Assembly (NCBI RefSeq): GCF_003669015.1
Contig: NZ_CP033069.1
Span: 62,001-126,000, forward strand
DNA length: 64,000 nucleotides
From: Acidovorax sp. 1608163
GTDB taxonomy: Bacteria; Pseudomonadota; Gammaproteobacteria; Burkholderiales; Burkholderiaceae_C
Direction of reading: 5' to 3'
Shown here: positions 37,161 through 46,727 of the stretch, in pieces
Numbering within the stretch: position 1 is the first letter of the stretch
Layout: every line of letters starts with the position of its first letter
Notes under the pieces: generated by a model
What the model was told of the DNA's origin: nothing
Databases searched by the model: none
The model's input: only the letters and a program-made list of their open reading frames with translations
Program-made: the position numbers and the translations under genes

Positions 37161-37219
37161 TTGCTATTAAAAACATAGCTGCTAGCGCTTGTATATCAAG
37201 CGCTAGCAGTCTATTTTGC
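37161..37219. repeat. AGCGCT palindromic repeat, copy 7
   Basis: TTGCTATTAAAAACATAGCT then GCTAGCGCTTGTATATCAAG and CGCTAGCAGTCTATTTTGC. It fills the whole gap between two convergent genes, ending one base before the sensor kinase stop codon; a likely bidirectional terminator. Confidence 0.88.
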
Positions 37220-38605
37220 TTAAATCTTTGGTGCGCTGCCCACGGGCAGCGCCAGCCGCGCCCGCAGCCCCTGGCCCGGGGCGCTGTGCAGCTCGAGCCG
37301 CCCGCCGTGCGCGCGGGCCACACGGTCGGCAATTGCCAGGCCCAATCCTGCGCCGGGGCGGCCACTGCGGGCCGCCTCGCCCCGGGCAAAGGGCTGGCGC
37401 ACGCGCTCCAGCTCGGTGGCGGGCAGGCCGGGGCCGTGGTCCTGCACTTCGATCCACACGGCATCACCTTCGCTGCCCGTGCGAAGCACCACGGGCGCTG
37501 CGCCGTGGCGCCAGGCGTTCTCCACCAGGTTGTCCACTGCGCGGCGCAGGGCCTGGGCTTGCACGGGCGCGGGCGGCGGCGCGCCCAGCTCCAGCGCCAC
37601 GCTGCGGCCATGGTCGGCTTGCGCCTGGGCGATGGCCTGGGCCAGGTCGTCCAGTGCGGCGGGCTGCGGGGGCTCGGCCTCCTGCATGCGGGCAAAGTGC
37701 AAAAACTGGCCGAGGATGGCGTCCATCTCGTCCATGCTGCGCACCATGCGCGTGGCCAGCTCGGGCTCAATCTGCGGGCCCGCTATCTCCACCCCCAGGC
37801 GCAGCTTGGTCAGCGGCGTGCGCAGGTCGTGCGACACGCCCGCAAGCATTAGCGCCCGCTCCTGGTCGGCCTGGGCCAGGCTGTGGGCCATGTGGTTGAA
37901 GCTGCGGGCCACGGTGGCGATCTCGGTGGGACCGTCCTCGGGCAGGGGCGCGGGCGGCTGGCCCCGGGCCAGGCGCTGCGCGGCCAGCACCACGCGCTGC
38001 AGCGGCTGGTTAAGGTGGCGCTGCAGCCACCACGCGCCCGCCAGCGCCAGCACCATGCTGGCCAGTGTGGCCATGAGCCAGGCCCCGGTGAACTCGCGCG
38101 TGGGGAAGACGCTGGGCAGGTTGAGCCAGTATTCCGTTCCCTCATGCACCACGCGCAGCGACAGTACGCCGCTGCTGTCGCGTCGCCAGACCGGCTCGCC
38201 TGAGGGAGGCGCGCCCTGTGCCTCGTCCAGCCGCTGCGTCACTGCGCGCACAAACTGCCGCTCCATGGGCGAGAGCACGGCGCGCCAGGCGCCGGGCGCA
38301 GCCGTCAGTGCAAAGGCCTGTGTTTGCGCGGCTTGCGCGTTGAAGGCCTGCACAAACGCTTGCCGCTGTCCGGGCGGCAGCGCTTGCAGCCCAGCGCGGA
38401 GGGCGGCCACATTGCGCGCCACGCCATCGGCCACCTGCGCCACGCGGGGCTTGAGGATCATCTGCCGCACCAGCACCGCCGCGCACAGCTGGCCCAGCAC
38501 GATGAGCACGGCCATCAGCAGCAGGTTGCGGCCCAGCAGGCTGCGGGGCCACAGGCCCCTGGGTGTGGTGGGTGCAGGCGCGGGCACCGCAGCGTGTGTG
38601 GTCAT
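37220..38605 (-). CDS. EnvZ-type sensor histidine kinase
   Basis: 461 aa inner-membrane kinase. First helix NLLLMAVLIVLGQLCAAVLV at about 28-47, periplasmic sensor to about 173, second helix MATLASMVLALAGAWWL, HAMP linker, H-box AGVSHDLRTPLTKLRL with phospho-acceptor His259, N-box VDNLVENAWRHG (Asn363), DHGPGLP and GAGLGLAIADRVARAHGG ATP lid motifs. ATG 38605 lies within a four-base overlap with the response regulator stop, so the two are translated together. Output and stimulus unknown; architecture is OmpR/EnvZ-like. Confidence 0.93.
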   Translation of the reverse strand: MTTHAAVPAPAPTTPRGLWPRSLLGRNLLLMAVLIVLGQLCAAVLVRQMILKPRVAQVADGVARNVAALRAGLQALPPGQRQAFVQAFNAQAAQTQAFALTAAPGAWRAVLSPMERQFVRAVTQRLDEAQGAPPSGEPVWRRDSSGVLSLRVVHEGTEYWLNLPSVFPTREFTGAWLMATLASMVLALAGAWWLQRHLNQPLQRVVLAAQRLARGQPPAPLPEDGPTEIATVARSFNHMAHSLAQADQERALMLAGVSHDLRTPLTKLRLGVEIAGPQIEPELATRMVRSMDEMDAILGQFLHFARMQEAEPPQPAALDDLAQAIAQAQADHGRSVALELGAPPPAPVQAQALRRAVDNLVENAWRHGAAPVVLRTGSEGDAVWIEVQDHGPGLPATELERVRQPFARGEAARSGRPGAGLGLAIADRVARAHGGRLELHSAPGQGLRARLALPVGSAPKI

Positions 38606-39345
38606 GGCCTGCCCCCGCTGGCAGGCGCAGCGCCATCGGGCACAAACACGTAGCCCACGCCCCACACGGTGCGGATGTGGCGCGGCTGGGCCGGGTCGGC
38701 CTCGATCAGTTTGCGCAGCCGCATGATCTGCACGTCAATGCTGCGGTCGGTGGCCGTGTGGTCGGGGCCATAGGCCAGGGCCATGAGCCGGTCCCGCCCC
38801 AAGGGGCGCTGCGGGTTTTGGGCCAGGGCCAGCAGCAGGGCGAATTCGCCGGTGGTGAGGGCCATATCCGCACCGGCCTTCTCCAGCCGCCGCTCGGCAG
38901 GCAGCAGCACAAAGTCGCCAAACGCCAGCCGCTCGTGTACACCCTGCGGCCCGGTGTGCGCGCCCAGCATGCGCTGGCGGCGCACCATGGCCTGGATGCG
39001 TGCCAGCAGCTCGCGCGGGTTGAAGGGCTTGGGCAGGTAGTCGTCCGCGCCCATCTCCAGGCCCACGATGCGGTCCACCGGATCGCCCCGGGCGGTGAGC
39101 ATCAGGATGGGAATGGTCTCGCCCTGCGCGCGCAGGCGCCGGCAGATGGACAGGCCGTCCTCGCCCGGCATCATCACATCGAGCACCAGCACGTCAAAGC
39201 GCTCACGCGCCAGCAGCACATCCAGCGGCCCGGCGCCCTCCACCGTGCGCACGGTGTAGCCCTGGTCGCTCAGGTAGCGCTGCAGCAGGGCGCGCAGGTC
39301 GGGCTCGTCATCGGCGACCAGGATCTTGGCCAGGGTGTCGGTCAT
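38602..39345 (-). CDS. OmpR-type response regulator
   Basis: 247 aa. Receiver domain with acidic pocket ADDEPD, phosphorylation Asp56 in VLVLDVMMPGEDG, Thr in LMLTARGDPVDR and Lys106 in YLPKPFNPREL; C-terminal OmpR winged helix (ALTTGEFALLLALAQNPQRP, RSIDVQIMRLRKLIE, IRTVWGVGYVFVP). Start at ATG 39345, which gives the normal MTDTLAKILVADDEP. Partner of the downstream kinase. Confidence 0.94.
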   Translation of the reverse strand: MTDTLAKILVADDEPDLRALLQRYLSDQGYTVRTVEGAGPLDVLLARERFDVLVLDVMMPGEDGLSICRRLRAQGETIPILMLTARGDPVDRIVGLEMGADDYLPKPFNPRELLARIQAMVRRQRMLGAHTGPQGVHERLAFGDFVLLPAERRLEKAGADMALTTGEFALLLALAQNPQRPLGRDRLMALAYGPDHTATDRSIDVQIMRLRKLIEADPAQPRHIRTVWGVGYVFVPDGAAPASGGRP

Positions 39346-39550
39346 GGGCAGGGGCAGGGGTAACGTCGCAAGGGGAATGGTGGCAATGGTAGACGCGGCA
39401 GAGGGCGATGCACCCGCAGCCATGACAAGGCATGACCGGGCCGCAGGCGTTTGTCATGGTTTGTCATACATCGGCCGCTTTCTGCCATCAATGGCTCACA
39501 CCTGGGGCCCACAGTACACAGCCATGCCACCCCCCAAGGAGTTGACTGCC

Positions 39551-40147
39551 ATGCCTTTGCTGACCCGCCCCGCTGACCCTGACCTGCTGCAACGCCCTGC
39601 GCTGGCCGCCGGTGTATTTGTGTTCTCGGCCCTCACCGCGCTGGGGCTCAGCGCCGTGCTGGCGCTGGCGGCCCCGGCCGAGGCCCAGGCGCGCACCCGC
39701 CACAGCGTGGAACACAACGCCGACGGCAACACTTCCGCTCACACCGGCGTGGCCCGCAGTGGCCCGAACGGCGCCGTGCTGCGCGGCCGCACCGCCACCA
39801 CCGATGGGCAGGGCAACGCGAGCGTGACCCGCCGTGGCGCTGCCGTGGGCGCGCAGGGCGGCATGGCTGTGCGCCAGGGCAGCACCACGCGCAATGCAGA
39901 CGGCAGCGCCAGCCACAGCGGCGCTGTGTCGGTCCAGAACGCCCAGGGCAGCTTGCAAAGCAGCGGCGGTGCCACCCGCAACGCCGATGGCACCGTGACG
40001 CAAGCGCGCACCTCGACCGCCACCAGCGCGGCCACCGGCAACAGCGTGCAGGCGCAAAGCAGCTACAGCAAAGACACTGGCTTGAGCCGCAGCGCCACCT
40101 GCTACGACGCCAGCGGCGCGGCCATGGCGTGCCCCACGCGGCCTTGA
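39551..40147 (+). CDS. Secreted repetitive protein of unknown function
   Basis: 198 aa. Membrane/signal segment LAAGVFVFSALTALGLSAVL then Ala-Glu-Ala-Gln cleavage region. The mature part is low-complexity, built from recurring units around RNADG: HNADGNTSAHTG, TTDGQGNASVTRR, TRNADGSASHSGAVS, TRNADGTVTQART, with Ser/Thr/Ala/Gly between. Only two Cys, at the C-terminus (TCYDASGAAMACPTRP). AAGGAG nine bases before ATG 39551. Divergent from the response regulator gene. Such repeats suggest a surface or matrix protein of beta-strand type; no named family recognised. Confidence 0.65.
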   Translation: MPLLTRPADPDLLQRPALAAGVFVFSALTALGLSAVLALAAPAEAQARTRHSVEHNADGNTSAHTGVARSGPNGAVLRGRTATTDGQGNASVTRRGAAVGAQGGMAVRQGSTTRNADGSASHSGAVSVQNAQGSLQSSGGATRNADGTVTQARTSTATSAATGNSVQAQSSYSKDTGLSRSATCYDASGAAMACPTRP

Positions 40148-40186
40148 GTTCGCCGCCGGTACCCGGCCTCTGTGAGCTAGAAATAT

Positions 40187-40246
40187 CCGTTCGGGCTGAG
40201 CTTGTCGAAGCCTTGCGCGGCGCTTCTACAGGCTCAGCGTGATCGG
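40187..40246. repeat. TTCGGGCTGAGC-type repeat pair
   Basis: CCGTTCGGGCTGAGCTTGTC then GAAGC, and 10 bases later the inverted, slightly diverged GCTTCTACAGGCTCAGCG. A REP-like inverted pair in the gap before the hydrolase gene; related units lie at 60124 and 61732-61932. Confidence 0.8.
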
Positions 40247-40323
40247 TTTGGTTGGAGCCGGCCTTCTCCATCGCCCCCTCTGATTCCCTTCCTCCCACCT
40301 TTGTCCCTGACAGGAGCCTTCCC

Positions 40324-41295
40324 ATGTCCCTGCGCCATCTTCTGACCATGGCCGCCCTTGCGGCCCTCACACTGGCCACTGCCAGCGCACAAGCCCAGAC
40401 CACCCCACAGAACGGTGGCCGCCTGCGGGCCCTCATCGCACAAAAGCAGGCCGCCGCCGCACCGGCCGTGCTGTCTGCAGGCGTGCAGCGCATTGCCGAT
40501 GTGCCTTATGGCGTGGACCCGGCACAGCGCATGGACGTGTATGTGCCCACCAGCCCCGCCACGGGCACCAACAGCCTGGTGGCCAGCGCGGTGCGCGCGC
40601 CCGTCATCTTCATGGTGCACGGCGGCGGCTGGCGGCATGGCGACAAGGCCATGGGCCGCGTGGTGCAGGAGAAGGTGAACCGCTGGGTACTCAAGGGCTT
40701 CATCCTCATCTCCATCAATTACCGCATGCTGCCGGATGCCCCCGTGGCGCAGCAGGAGCGTGATGTGCAAGCCGCCCTCATGGCCGCGCAGCAGCGCGTG
40801 TCCACCTGGGGTGGGGACCCGAACCGCTTCATCCTCATGGGCCACTCGGCCGGAGCCCACCTCGTGGCCCTGCTCAACGCCCGCGCGCCACAGGCCCTGC
40901 GCGAAGGCGCCTGGCCCTGGCTGGGCGCGGTGTCGCTCGACAGCGCCGTGATGAACGTGCCCGCCTACATGCGTGCGCCGCACATGCCGCTGTACGACGA
41001 TGCCTTTGGCAGCGACCCGGCCTACTGGCTGGCGCTGTCGCCCTTCCACCAATGGACGGCGGGTGCGCCGCCGATGCAGATGGTGTGCTCCACCGAACGG
41101 GCCGACCAGCCCTGCACCCAGGCCGACGCCATGGCCCGCCATGTGCGCAACCAGGGTGGCCGCGCCGAGATCTTGCCGCAGGACCTGACCCACGGCGAAA
41201 TCAACGCCCAACTGGGCCTGGAGAGCGACTACACCCAGGCGGTGGAGGTCTTCATGGGATCGCTCGACGCCGAGGTGGCGCGGCGGCTGCAGTGA
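40324..41295 (+). CDS. Secreted alpha/beta hydrolase (esterase/lipase-like)
   Basis: 323 aa. Signal peptide MSLRHLLTMAALAALTLATA...AQAQ, so the enzyme acts outside the inner membrane. Oxyanion motif HGGGWRHG (99-106) and nucleophile elbow GHSAGA with Ser175; catalytic His probably His290 (LTHGEIN), Asp near 206-230. Resembles the BD-FAE / carboxylesterase group with HGGG. AGGAG precedes ATG 40324. Substrate not known. Its end faces uvrA across an AGCGCT palindrome. Confidence 0.85.
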   Translation: MSLRHLLTMAALAALTLATASAQAQTTPQNGGRLRALIAQKQAAAAPAVLSAGVQRIADVPYGVDPAQRMDVYVPTSPATGTNSLVASAVRAPVIFMVHGGGWRHGDKAMGRVVQEKVNRWVLKGFILISINYRMLPDAPVAQQERDVQAALMAAQQRVSTWGGDPNRFILMGHSAGAHLVALLNARAPQALREGAWPWLGAVSLDSAVMNVPAYMRAPHMPLYDDAFGSDPAYWLALSPFHQWTAGAPPMQMVCSTERADQPCTQADAMARHVRNQGGRAEILPQDLTHGEINAQLGLESDYTQAVEVFMGSLDAEVARRLQ

Positions 41296-41305
41296 TGCGG
41301 TGCTG

Positions 41306-41364
41306 ATTGCTACGAAATAAATAGCTGCTAGCGCTTGTTGAATAAGCGCTAGCGGCCATTTTTA
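41306..41364. repeat. AGCGCT palindromic repeat, copy 8
   Basis: ATTGCTACGAAATAAATAGC then TGCTAGCGCTTGTTGAATAA and GCGCTAGCGGCCATTTTTA. Between convergent genes; its last bases are the complement of the uvrA stop codon. Likely bidirectional terminator. Confidence 0.88.
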
Positions 41365-44300
41365 TACCGAATCTGCCCGCAGGTAGGGCGCCAGGTACTG
41401 CCCCGTATGGCTGGCCGGGTTGGCCGCCAGCTCCTCTGGCGTGCCCACGCCCACCACGGTGCCGCCGCCCGCACCGCCCTCGGGGCCCATGTCAATGAGC
41501 CAGTCGGCGGTTTTGATCACGTCGAGGTTGTGCTCAATGATGACGATGGTGTTGCCCGCGTCGCGCAGCTGGTGCAGCACCTTGAGCAGCAGGTCGATGT
41601 CGGCAAAGTGCAGGCCGGTGGTGGGCTCGTCCAGGATGTAGAGCGTGCGGCCCGTGTCGCGCTTGCTCAGCTCCTGCGCCAGCTTCACCCGCTGCGCCTC
41701 GCCGCCCGACAGCGTGGTGGCGGCCTGGCCCAGGCGGATATAGCTCAAGCCCACGTCCAGCAGCGTCTGCAGCTTGCGCGCTATTGATGGCACATCCTTG
41801 AAGTACGCCGCAGCGTCCTCCACCGTCAGCTCCAGGATTTGGGCGATGTTCTTGCCCTTCCACAACACCTCCAGCGTCTCGCGGTTGTAGCGCTGGCCGT
41901 GGCAGATGTCGCAAGGCACGTACACGTCGGGCAAGAAGTGCATCTCCACCTTCACCACGCCGTCGCCTTGGCAGGCCTCGCAACGGCCGCCGCCCGAAGA
42001 CTGCGACACGTTGAAACTGAAGCGCCCCGGGCCATAGCCGCGTTCCTTGGCGGTGTTGGTCTCGGCCATCAGCTCGCGGATGGGGGTGAACAGGCCCGTG
42101 TAGGTGGCGGGGTTGCTGCGCGGCGTGCGGCCAATGGGGCTTTGGTCCACATTAATGACCTTGTCGAAATACTCGATGCCCACGATCTCTTCGTGCTCGG
42201 CCGGCTCTTCGTGCGCACGGTGCACCTGCCGCGCCACGGCGGCATAGAGCGTGTCGTTGACCAAGGTGCTCTTGCCAGAGCCCGACACGCCCGTCACGCA
42301 GGTGAGCAGCCCCACCGGGAAGTCCACCGTCACTCCCTTGAGGTTGTTGCCCGTGGCACCCACCACCCGCAGCGCCTGTACGGCGCCCTGGCGCGCATGG
42401 TGCTCTGCCATGCGCTCGGCGCGGCGCTTGCTCGCCTCGGTCTGCGGAAAGCGCGACTTGGGCTTGGCCTCCACCACGGGCGCGGGCTGGTCCAGCACCG
42501 GCAACCAGGGCGTGCGGCGCGCGGGCACGGCAATGGTGCGGGCACCCGACAGGTACTGGCCCGTGAGCGATTGCGCATTGGCGCGCACTTCGTCGTACGT
42601 GCCCTGCGCCATCACGCGCCCGCCATGCACACCCGCACCGGGGCCCATGTCGATCACATGGTCGGCGGCGCGCATCATGTCTTCGTCGTGTTCGACCACG
42701 ATCACGCTGTTGCCGATGTCGCGCAGGTGCTGCAGCGTGGCGATCAACCGGTCGTTGTCGCGCTGGTGCAGGCCAATGCTGGGCTCGTCGAGCACATACA
42801 TCACGCCCGTCAGGCCCGATCCAATTTGCGAGGCCAGGCGAATGCGCTGCGCCTCGCCGCCGGAGAGAGTCTCGGCGCTGCGGTCCAGGCTCAAATAGCT
42901 CAGGCCCACGTCGTTCAAAAACTGCAGGCGCGTGGCGATCTCGCGCACCACCTTGTCGGCAATCTCGGCCTTGGCGCCGGTGAGCTGCAGAGAGTGGAAC
43001 CATGCGTGCGCGTCGCTCAGCGTGGCGTGGCTCACTTCGTAGATGGCACGGGCCTGTGTGCCTTCGCCCACCTTCACATGGCGGGCCTCGCGGCGCAGGC
43101 GCACGCCGTGGCATTCGGGGCAGGGCTGGGTGCTGCGAAAGCGTGCCAGGTCTTCGCGCACCACCACCGAATCCGTCTCGCGGTAGCGGCGCGCCATGTT
43201 GGGGATGATGCCTTCAAACGGGTGCTTCTTGGTGTGCACCTTGCCCTTGGAGGCCCCACTGTCCATGATGTAGCTGAAGGCGATTTCTTCATCGCCCGAG
43301 CCGTGCAGGATGGCGTGCTGCACCGGCGCAGGCAGCGACTCAAACGGCGCCTCGATATCGAAGGTGTAGTGCCGGGCCAGGCTCTCCAGCATCGCAAAGT
43401 AGTAGCCATTGCGCCGGTCCCAGCCCTTGATGGCGCCGCTGGCCAGACTGAGCGACGGGAAGGCCACCACGCGCGCCGGGTCGAACACCTCGCGCTGGCC
43501 AATGCCGTCGCACGCCGGGCACGCGCCCATGGGCGAGTTGAACGAGAACAGGCGCGGCTCCAGCTCGGCCAGTGAATAGCTGCACACCGGGCACGCAAAC
43601 TTGCTGCTGAACAGATGCTCCTGCCCCGTGTCCATCTCCAGCGCCAGCACGCGGCCATTGCCCTCGTTGCCGCCCACGCGCAGGGCCGCCTCAATGCTCT
43701 CGGCCAAGCGCTGCTGCAGGTCAGCGCGCACCTTCACCCGGTCGATCACCACGTCAATGTCGTGCTTTTCGGTCTTCTTGAGCGCAGGCAGGTTCTCGTG
43801 CTCGTAGATCTGCCCATCCACCCGAAAGCGGATGTAGCCCAGCGCCTGCATCTGCGCAAACAGCTCGGTGAACTCGCCCTTTTTCTCGCGTGCCACGGGG
43901 GCCATCACCATGAGTTTGGTGTCCTCGGGCAAGGCCAGCACGGCGTCCACCATCTGGCTCACCGTCTGCGCCGCCAGCGGCAGGCCATGGTCCGGGCAGA
44001 ACGGTGTGCCCGCGCGGGCGTAGAGCAGGCGCAGGTAGTCGTGGATCTCGGTCACCGTGCCCACAGTGGAGCGCGGGTTGTGGCTGGTGGCCTTCTGCTC
44101 GATGGAAATCGCTGGCGACAGGCCTTCGATCAGGTCCACATCCGGCTTGTCCAGCCGCCCCAAAAACTGCCGTGCATAGGCCGACAGGCTTTCCACATAC
44201 CGCCGTTGGCCTTCTGCATACAGCGTGTCGAACGCCAGACTGGACTTGCCCGAGCCCGACAGCCCTGTGATCACCACCAGCTGGTTGCGGGGGATGTCCA

Positions 44301-44418
44301 GGTCAATATTCTTGAGGTTGTGCGTGCGCGCCCCCCGGATGCTGATGCGCTGCTCGCGCAGGGCGCGGGCGAGGTAGAGGCCATCGGCGGGTGGAGGGGA
44401 GGCGGTGGTGTCGGTCAC
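41362..44418 (-). CDS. uvrA: Excinuclease ABC subunit A
   Basis: 1018 aa DNA-damage sensor of nucleotide excision repair. Two ABC ATPase cassettes: Walker [21 protein letters not shown] in the first and [20 protein letters not shown] in the second; signature [20 protein letters not shown] and [20 protein letters not shown]; zinc modules CPVCSYSL...CPACDG and CEACQGDG...CDICHG; and [14 protein letters not shown]. About 75 residues longer than the E. coli protein, partly from the N-terminus ([20 protein letters not shown]) and a linker near the middle. Divergent from the AraC gene. Confidence 0.97.
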   Translation of the reverse strand: MTDTTASPPPADGLYLARALREQRISIRGARTHNLKNIDLDIPRNQLVVITGLSGSGKSSLAFDTLYAEGQRRYVESLSAYARQFLGRLDKPDVDLIEGLSPAISIEQKATSHNPRSTVGTVTEIHDYLRLLYARAGTPFCPDHGLPLAAQTVSQMVDAVLALPEDTKLMVMAPVAREKKGEFTELFAQMQALGYIRFRVDGQIYEHENLPALKKTEKHDIDVVIDRVKVRADLQQRLAESIEAALRVGGNEGNGRVLALEMDTGQEHLFSSKFACPVCSYSLAELEPRLFSFNSPMGACPACDGIGQREVFDPARVVAFPSLSLASGAIKGWDRRNGYYFAMLESLARHYTFDIEAPFESLPAPVQHAILHGSGDEEIAFSYIMDSGASKGKVHTKKHPFEGIIPNMARRYRETDSVVVREDLARFRSTQPCPECHGVRLRREARHVKVGEGTQARAIYEVSHATLSDAHAWFHSLQLTGAKAEIADKVVREIATRLQFLNDVGLSYLSLDRSAETLSGGEAQRIRLASQIGSGLTGVMYVLDEPSIGLHQRDNDRLIATLQHLRDIGNSVIVVEHDEDMMRAADHVIDMGPGAGVHGGRVMAQGTYDEVRANAQSLTGQYLSGARTIAVPARRTPWLPVLDQPAPVVEAKPKSRFPQTEASKRRAERMAEHHARQGAVQALRVVGATGNNLKGVTVDFPVGLLTCVTGVSGSGKSTLVNDTLYAAVARQVHRAHEEPAEHEEIVGIEYFDKVINVDQSPIGRTPRSNPATYTGLFTPIRELMAETNTAKERGYGPGRFSFNVSQSSGGGRCEACQGDGVVKVEMHFLPDVYVPCDICHGQRYNRETLEVLWKGKNIAQILELTVEDAAAYFKDVPSIARKLQTLLDVGLSYIRLGQAATTLSGGEAQRVKLAQELSKRDTGRTLYILDEPTTGLHFADIDLLLKVLHQLRDAGNTIVIIEHNLDVIKTADWLIDMGPEGGAGGGTVVGVGTPEELAANPASHTGQYLAPYLRADSV

Positions 44419-44526
44419 GGGCGGCGATTTGCAAAAAACCTACCATGATAGGCCAGTCGTCTTTCTTTGACCGCGTTGCTGGCTTGGTGCAGAACTGCAG
44501 TTGCGCGCCACATAATCTGCCCCGCC

Positions 44527-45588
44527 ATGACATCGCCCCAGCCATTGCCCTCCACCGTTTTCAAAACCGACCAATCGGACGGTGAAGAACGCTTTGAAGC
44601 CTGGCGCCAGAGCATTTCCGTGGTGTTCGACGTGGCGCCGCTCACACCGCAGGCGGTGGAGGGGTTTGATGCCTCGGTGCAGGCCACGCACCTGGGCATG
44701 CTGCTGTTGGGCGATCTGCATTTCAGCGGGCAGCAGTTTTCGCGGCAGCGGGCGCGGGTGGCGCGGGATGGGCTGGACCACTATCTGGTGCAGTGGTACC
44801 GCGGCGGCGGGTTTGTGGGGCAGTACGACGATGGCAAGGACATCGAGGTGCGCGCGGGCGACATCACGGTGCTGGACTTGTCGCGCACATTGCGCACCTT
44901 TGCCCAGCCTTCGCATGTGATGTCGCTCATCGTGCCCCGCGCGTTGGCCGATGAAGCCTTTGGCAGCCGTGCGCTGGGCCTGCACGGAACGGTGCTGCGC
45001 ACCGAGACGCCGCTGGGCGGTTTGTTCAGTGACCACCTTTTGTCTTTGCAGCGGCGCTTGCCCGCCATTGCGCTGGAGGACGCGCCCCAGGTGGCGCGGG
45101 CCAGCGTGCAGATGCTGGCGGCCTGTGTGCGGCCCGGTGCCGACACGCAGGCCCATGCGCAGGAGGCTGTTCAGGGCGTGGCTCTGGAGCGCATCCAGCG
45201 CCACATTGCACGGCACCTGGGCACAGCGTTGAGCCCGGAGGGGCTGTGCAACGAGTTCGGCATTTCGCGCAGCGTGCTGTACCGGCTGTTTGAGCCCTTA
45301 GGGGGTGTCGCTCACTACGTACAGCAACGCCGGTTGTTGCAGTCGTTTCACACCTTGGTCAACCCGGCCAGCCGCCGCTTGCGGGTGGCCGAGGTGGCGG
45401 CCCGCACGGGTTTTGCAAGCAACGCGCATTTCAGCCGCGCGTTCCGGGCGGCGTTTGGCATGTCGCCCAGCGATGCCCGGGCCATGGCCCTGTCGGCGGC
45501 GTCAGCGGGGGCCATGGCCGATGTGGGCGCGCATCCACTGTCCTCGGTGGAATACGCCACCTGGCTGCGCAGCCTGAAGGCGCGATAA
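44527..45588 (+). CDS. AraC-family transcriptional regulator
   Basis: 353 aa. N-terminal AraC-binding-like domain (FEAWRQSISVVFDVAPLTPQ..., YDDGKDIEVRAGDITVLDLS, ALADEAFGSRALGLHGTVLR) and a C-terminal double helix-turn-helix (LGTALSPEGLCNEFGISRSV, RRLRVAEVAARTGFASNAHF, SRAFRAAFGMSPSDARAMAL). The F-GMSPSDAR signature is typical. ATG 44527 chosen; the frame is open to 44467. It separates uvrA from the exporter/ssb genes. Target unknown; the downstream surface protein is a candidate. Confidence 0.92.
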   Translation: MTSPQPLPSTVFKTDQSDGEERFEAWRQSISVVFDVAPLTPQAVEGFDASVQATHLGMLLLGDLHFSGQQFSRQRARVARDGLDHYLVQWYRGGGFVGQYDDGKDIEVRAGDITVLDLSRTLRTFAQPSHVMSLIVPRALADEAFGSRALGLHGTVLRTETPLGGLFSDHLLSLQRRLPAIALEDAPQVARASVQMLAACVRPGADTQAHAQEAVQGVALERIQRHIARHLGTALSPEGLCNEFGISRSVLYRLFEPLGGVAHYVQQRRLLQSFHTLVNPASRRLRVAEVAARTGFASNAHFSRAFRAAFGMSPSDARAMALSAASAGAMADVGAHPLSSVEYATWLRSLKAR

Positions 45589-45880
45589 AGAGGGGCGGCG
45601 GCTCCCTGGCCCTTTGCTTCTTTGGTCATTTGGGCCCTGCAGACCTTCGCATCCTTCTGCGCTCCACCGTCCCCTCCTGTCTGCGCACGGCCCTTTCCGT
45701 CAGGGCTGGGACGTTCAGTCAACAAAGCGCAAACGCACAGGCAAATCGTGCACAAGGCAGCCCCTAGCATCGGGTTGGGTTCCGTCTGGCGGAGTGCTTG
45801 CGCAATGGGCTGCAGGCTTTCTGGCGCCTGGCGGGCTTTACCTTTTGGGGCGGCCCAGGCCCCTGTTGATTGCATCGTCC

Positions 45881-46621
45881 ATGCCCCGCAAGCACCTGCA
45901 CCTGGCGGATTTCGCCTCACTTGCTGCTTTTTTGGCAGTGCGGGGGGGCGCTGCGCGTGCGGGTTTGGTGGCCTTGTTGGTGGGGCTGTGCCCTTGGGCC
46001 TGTGCCAAGGGCAAGGAAGCCTCTGCCGAAGCGGCGCTGGAGGCGGGGACCGCAGTGGCCCTGGTGGCCGATGCAGCCGCCACACCGGTGCGCAAAACCC
46101 TCTCGGGCGGTCTGGAGGGGATGCAGGGCGAGGCCGTGGTGACCTTGCTGGGCGGTGGGGCGGACTGCGCGCTCGAGCCCGGGGGTGGCTTTGGCCAGGC
46201 ACCGGAGCCCGAGCCCAAAGGGGTGCGCATGCCCTACGGTGTGCTGGCGTTCAGCGCCTCGGGCTGCACGGGCAGCATCACGGTGCAGCTCACCTATCCT
46301 GAGCCCTTGCCGCCCACGGCCCAGTTGTGGAAGCTGGGCCCCGCCACCCAGGGCGCCACCATCTCCACCTGGTTTGCCTGGAGCGGTGCGCAGTTCAGTG
46401 CCGACCGCCGCACCGTGACCTACACCGTGCAAGACAACGGCGTGGGGGATTCGGACCCCGCGGTGGGCCGCATTCGCGACCCCGCCACGGTGGCGCTGGT
46501 GCCTTTGGTGGCGGTGCCCTTGTTGGCCGACACCACCTGGGCCCTGTGGGTGGCGGCAGTGATTCTGGGGCTGATGGTGTGGCTGGACATGCGCAGTCGG
46601 CCACGCATCACAGGCCGGTGA
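45881..46621 (+). CDS. Surface protein with choice-of-anchor U-like domain and IPTL-type C-terminal helix
   Basis: 246 aa. N-terminal export signal (LVALLVGLCPWACAKG). Residues about 115-215 resemble the choice-of-anchor U domain: RMPYGVLAFSASGCTGSITV, QLTYPEPLPPTAQLWKLGPA, and TVTYTVQDNGVGDSDPAVGR followed by IRDPATVALVP. The end is VPLLADTTWALWVAAVILGL followed by MVWLDMRSRPR: short motif, one membrane helix, basic tail, like IPTL-CTERM sorting signals, although the usual Ile-Pro-Thr-Leu is changed to Val-Pro-Leu-Leu. ATG 45881. The 292 bases upstream contain no gene that I can support. Inferred to be a cell-surface or transiently anchored protein. Confidence 0.65.
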   Translation: MPRKHLHLADFASLAAFLAVRGGAARAGLVALLVGLCPWACAKGKEASAEAALEAGTAVALVADAAATPVRKTLSGGLEGMQGEAVVTLLGGGADCALEPGGGFGQAPEPEPKGVRMPYGVLAFSASGCTGSITVQLTYPEPLPPTAQLWKLGPATQGATISTWFAWSGAQFSADRRTVTYTVQDNGVGDSDPAVGRIRDPATVALVPLVAVPLLADTTWALWVAAVILGLMVWLDMRSRPRITGR

Positions 46622-46727
46622 CCGGTTCTTGAGGGGTGCATTGGCCCCCATCGTGCCCAGGCTCGGGCGGCAGGGCCGCCAATCGGTGAGAATCCCCCTT
46701 TGCTTTATTTGGCCTGAGTGCACCACC

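Noticed and set aside
41839..43575. 578-codon plus-strand frame opposite uvrA
   Set aside because: Antisense to both UvrA ATPase cassettes; no recognisable domain.
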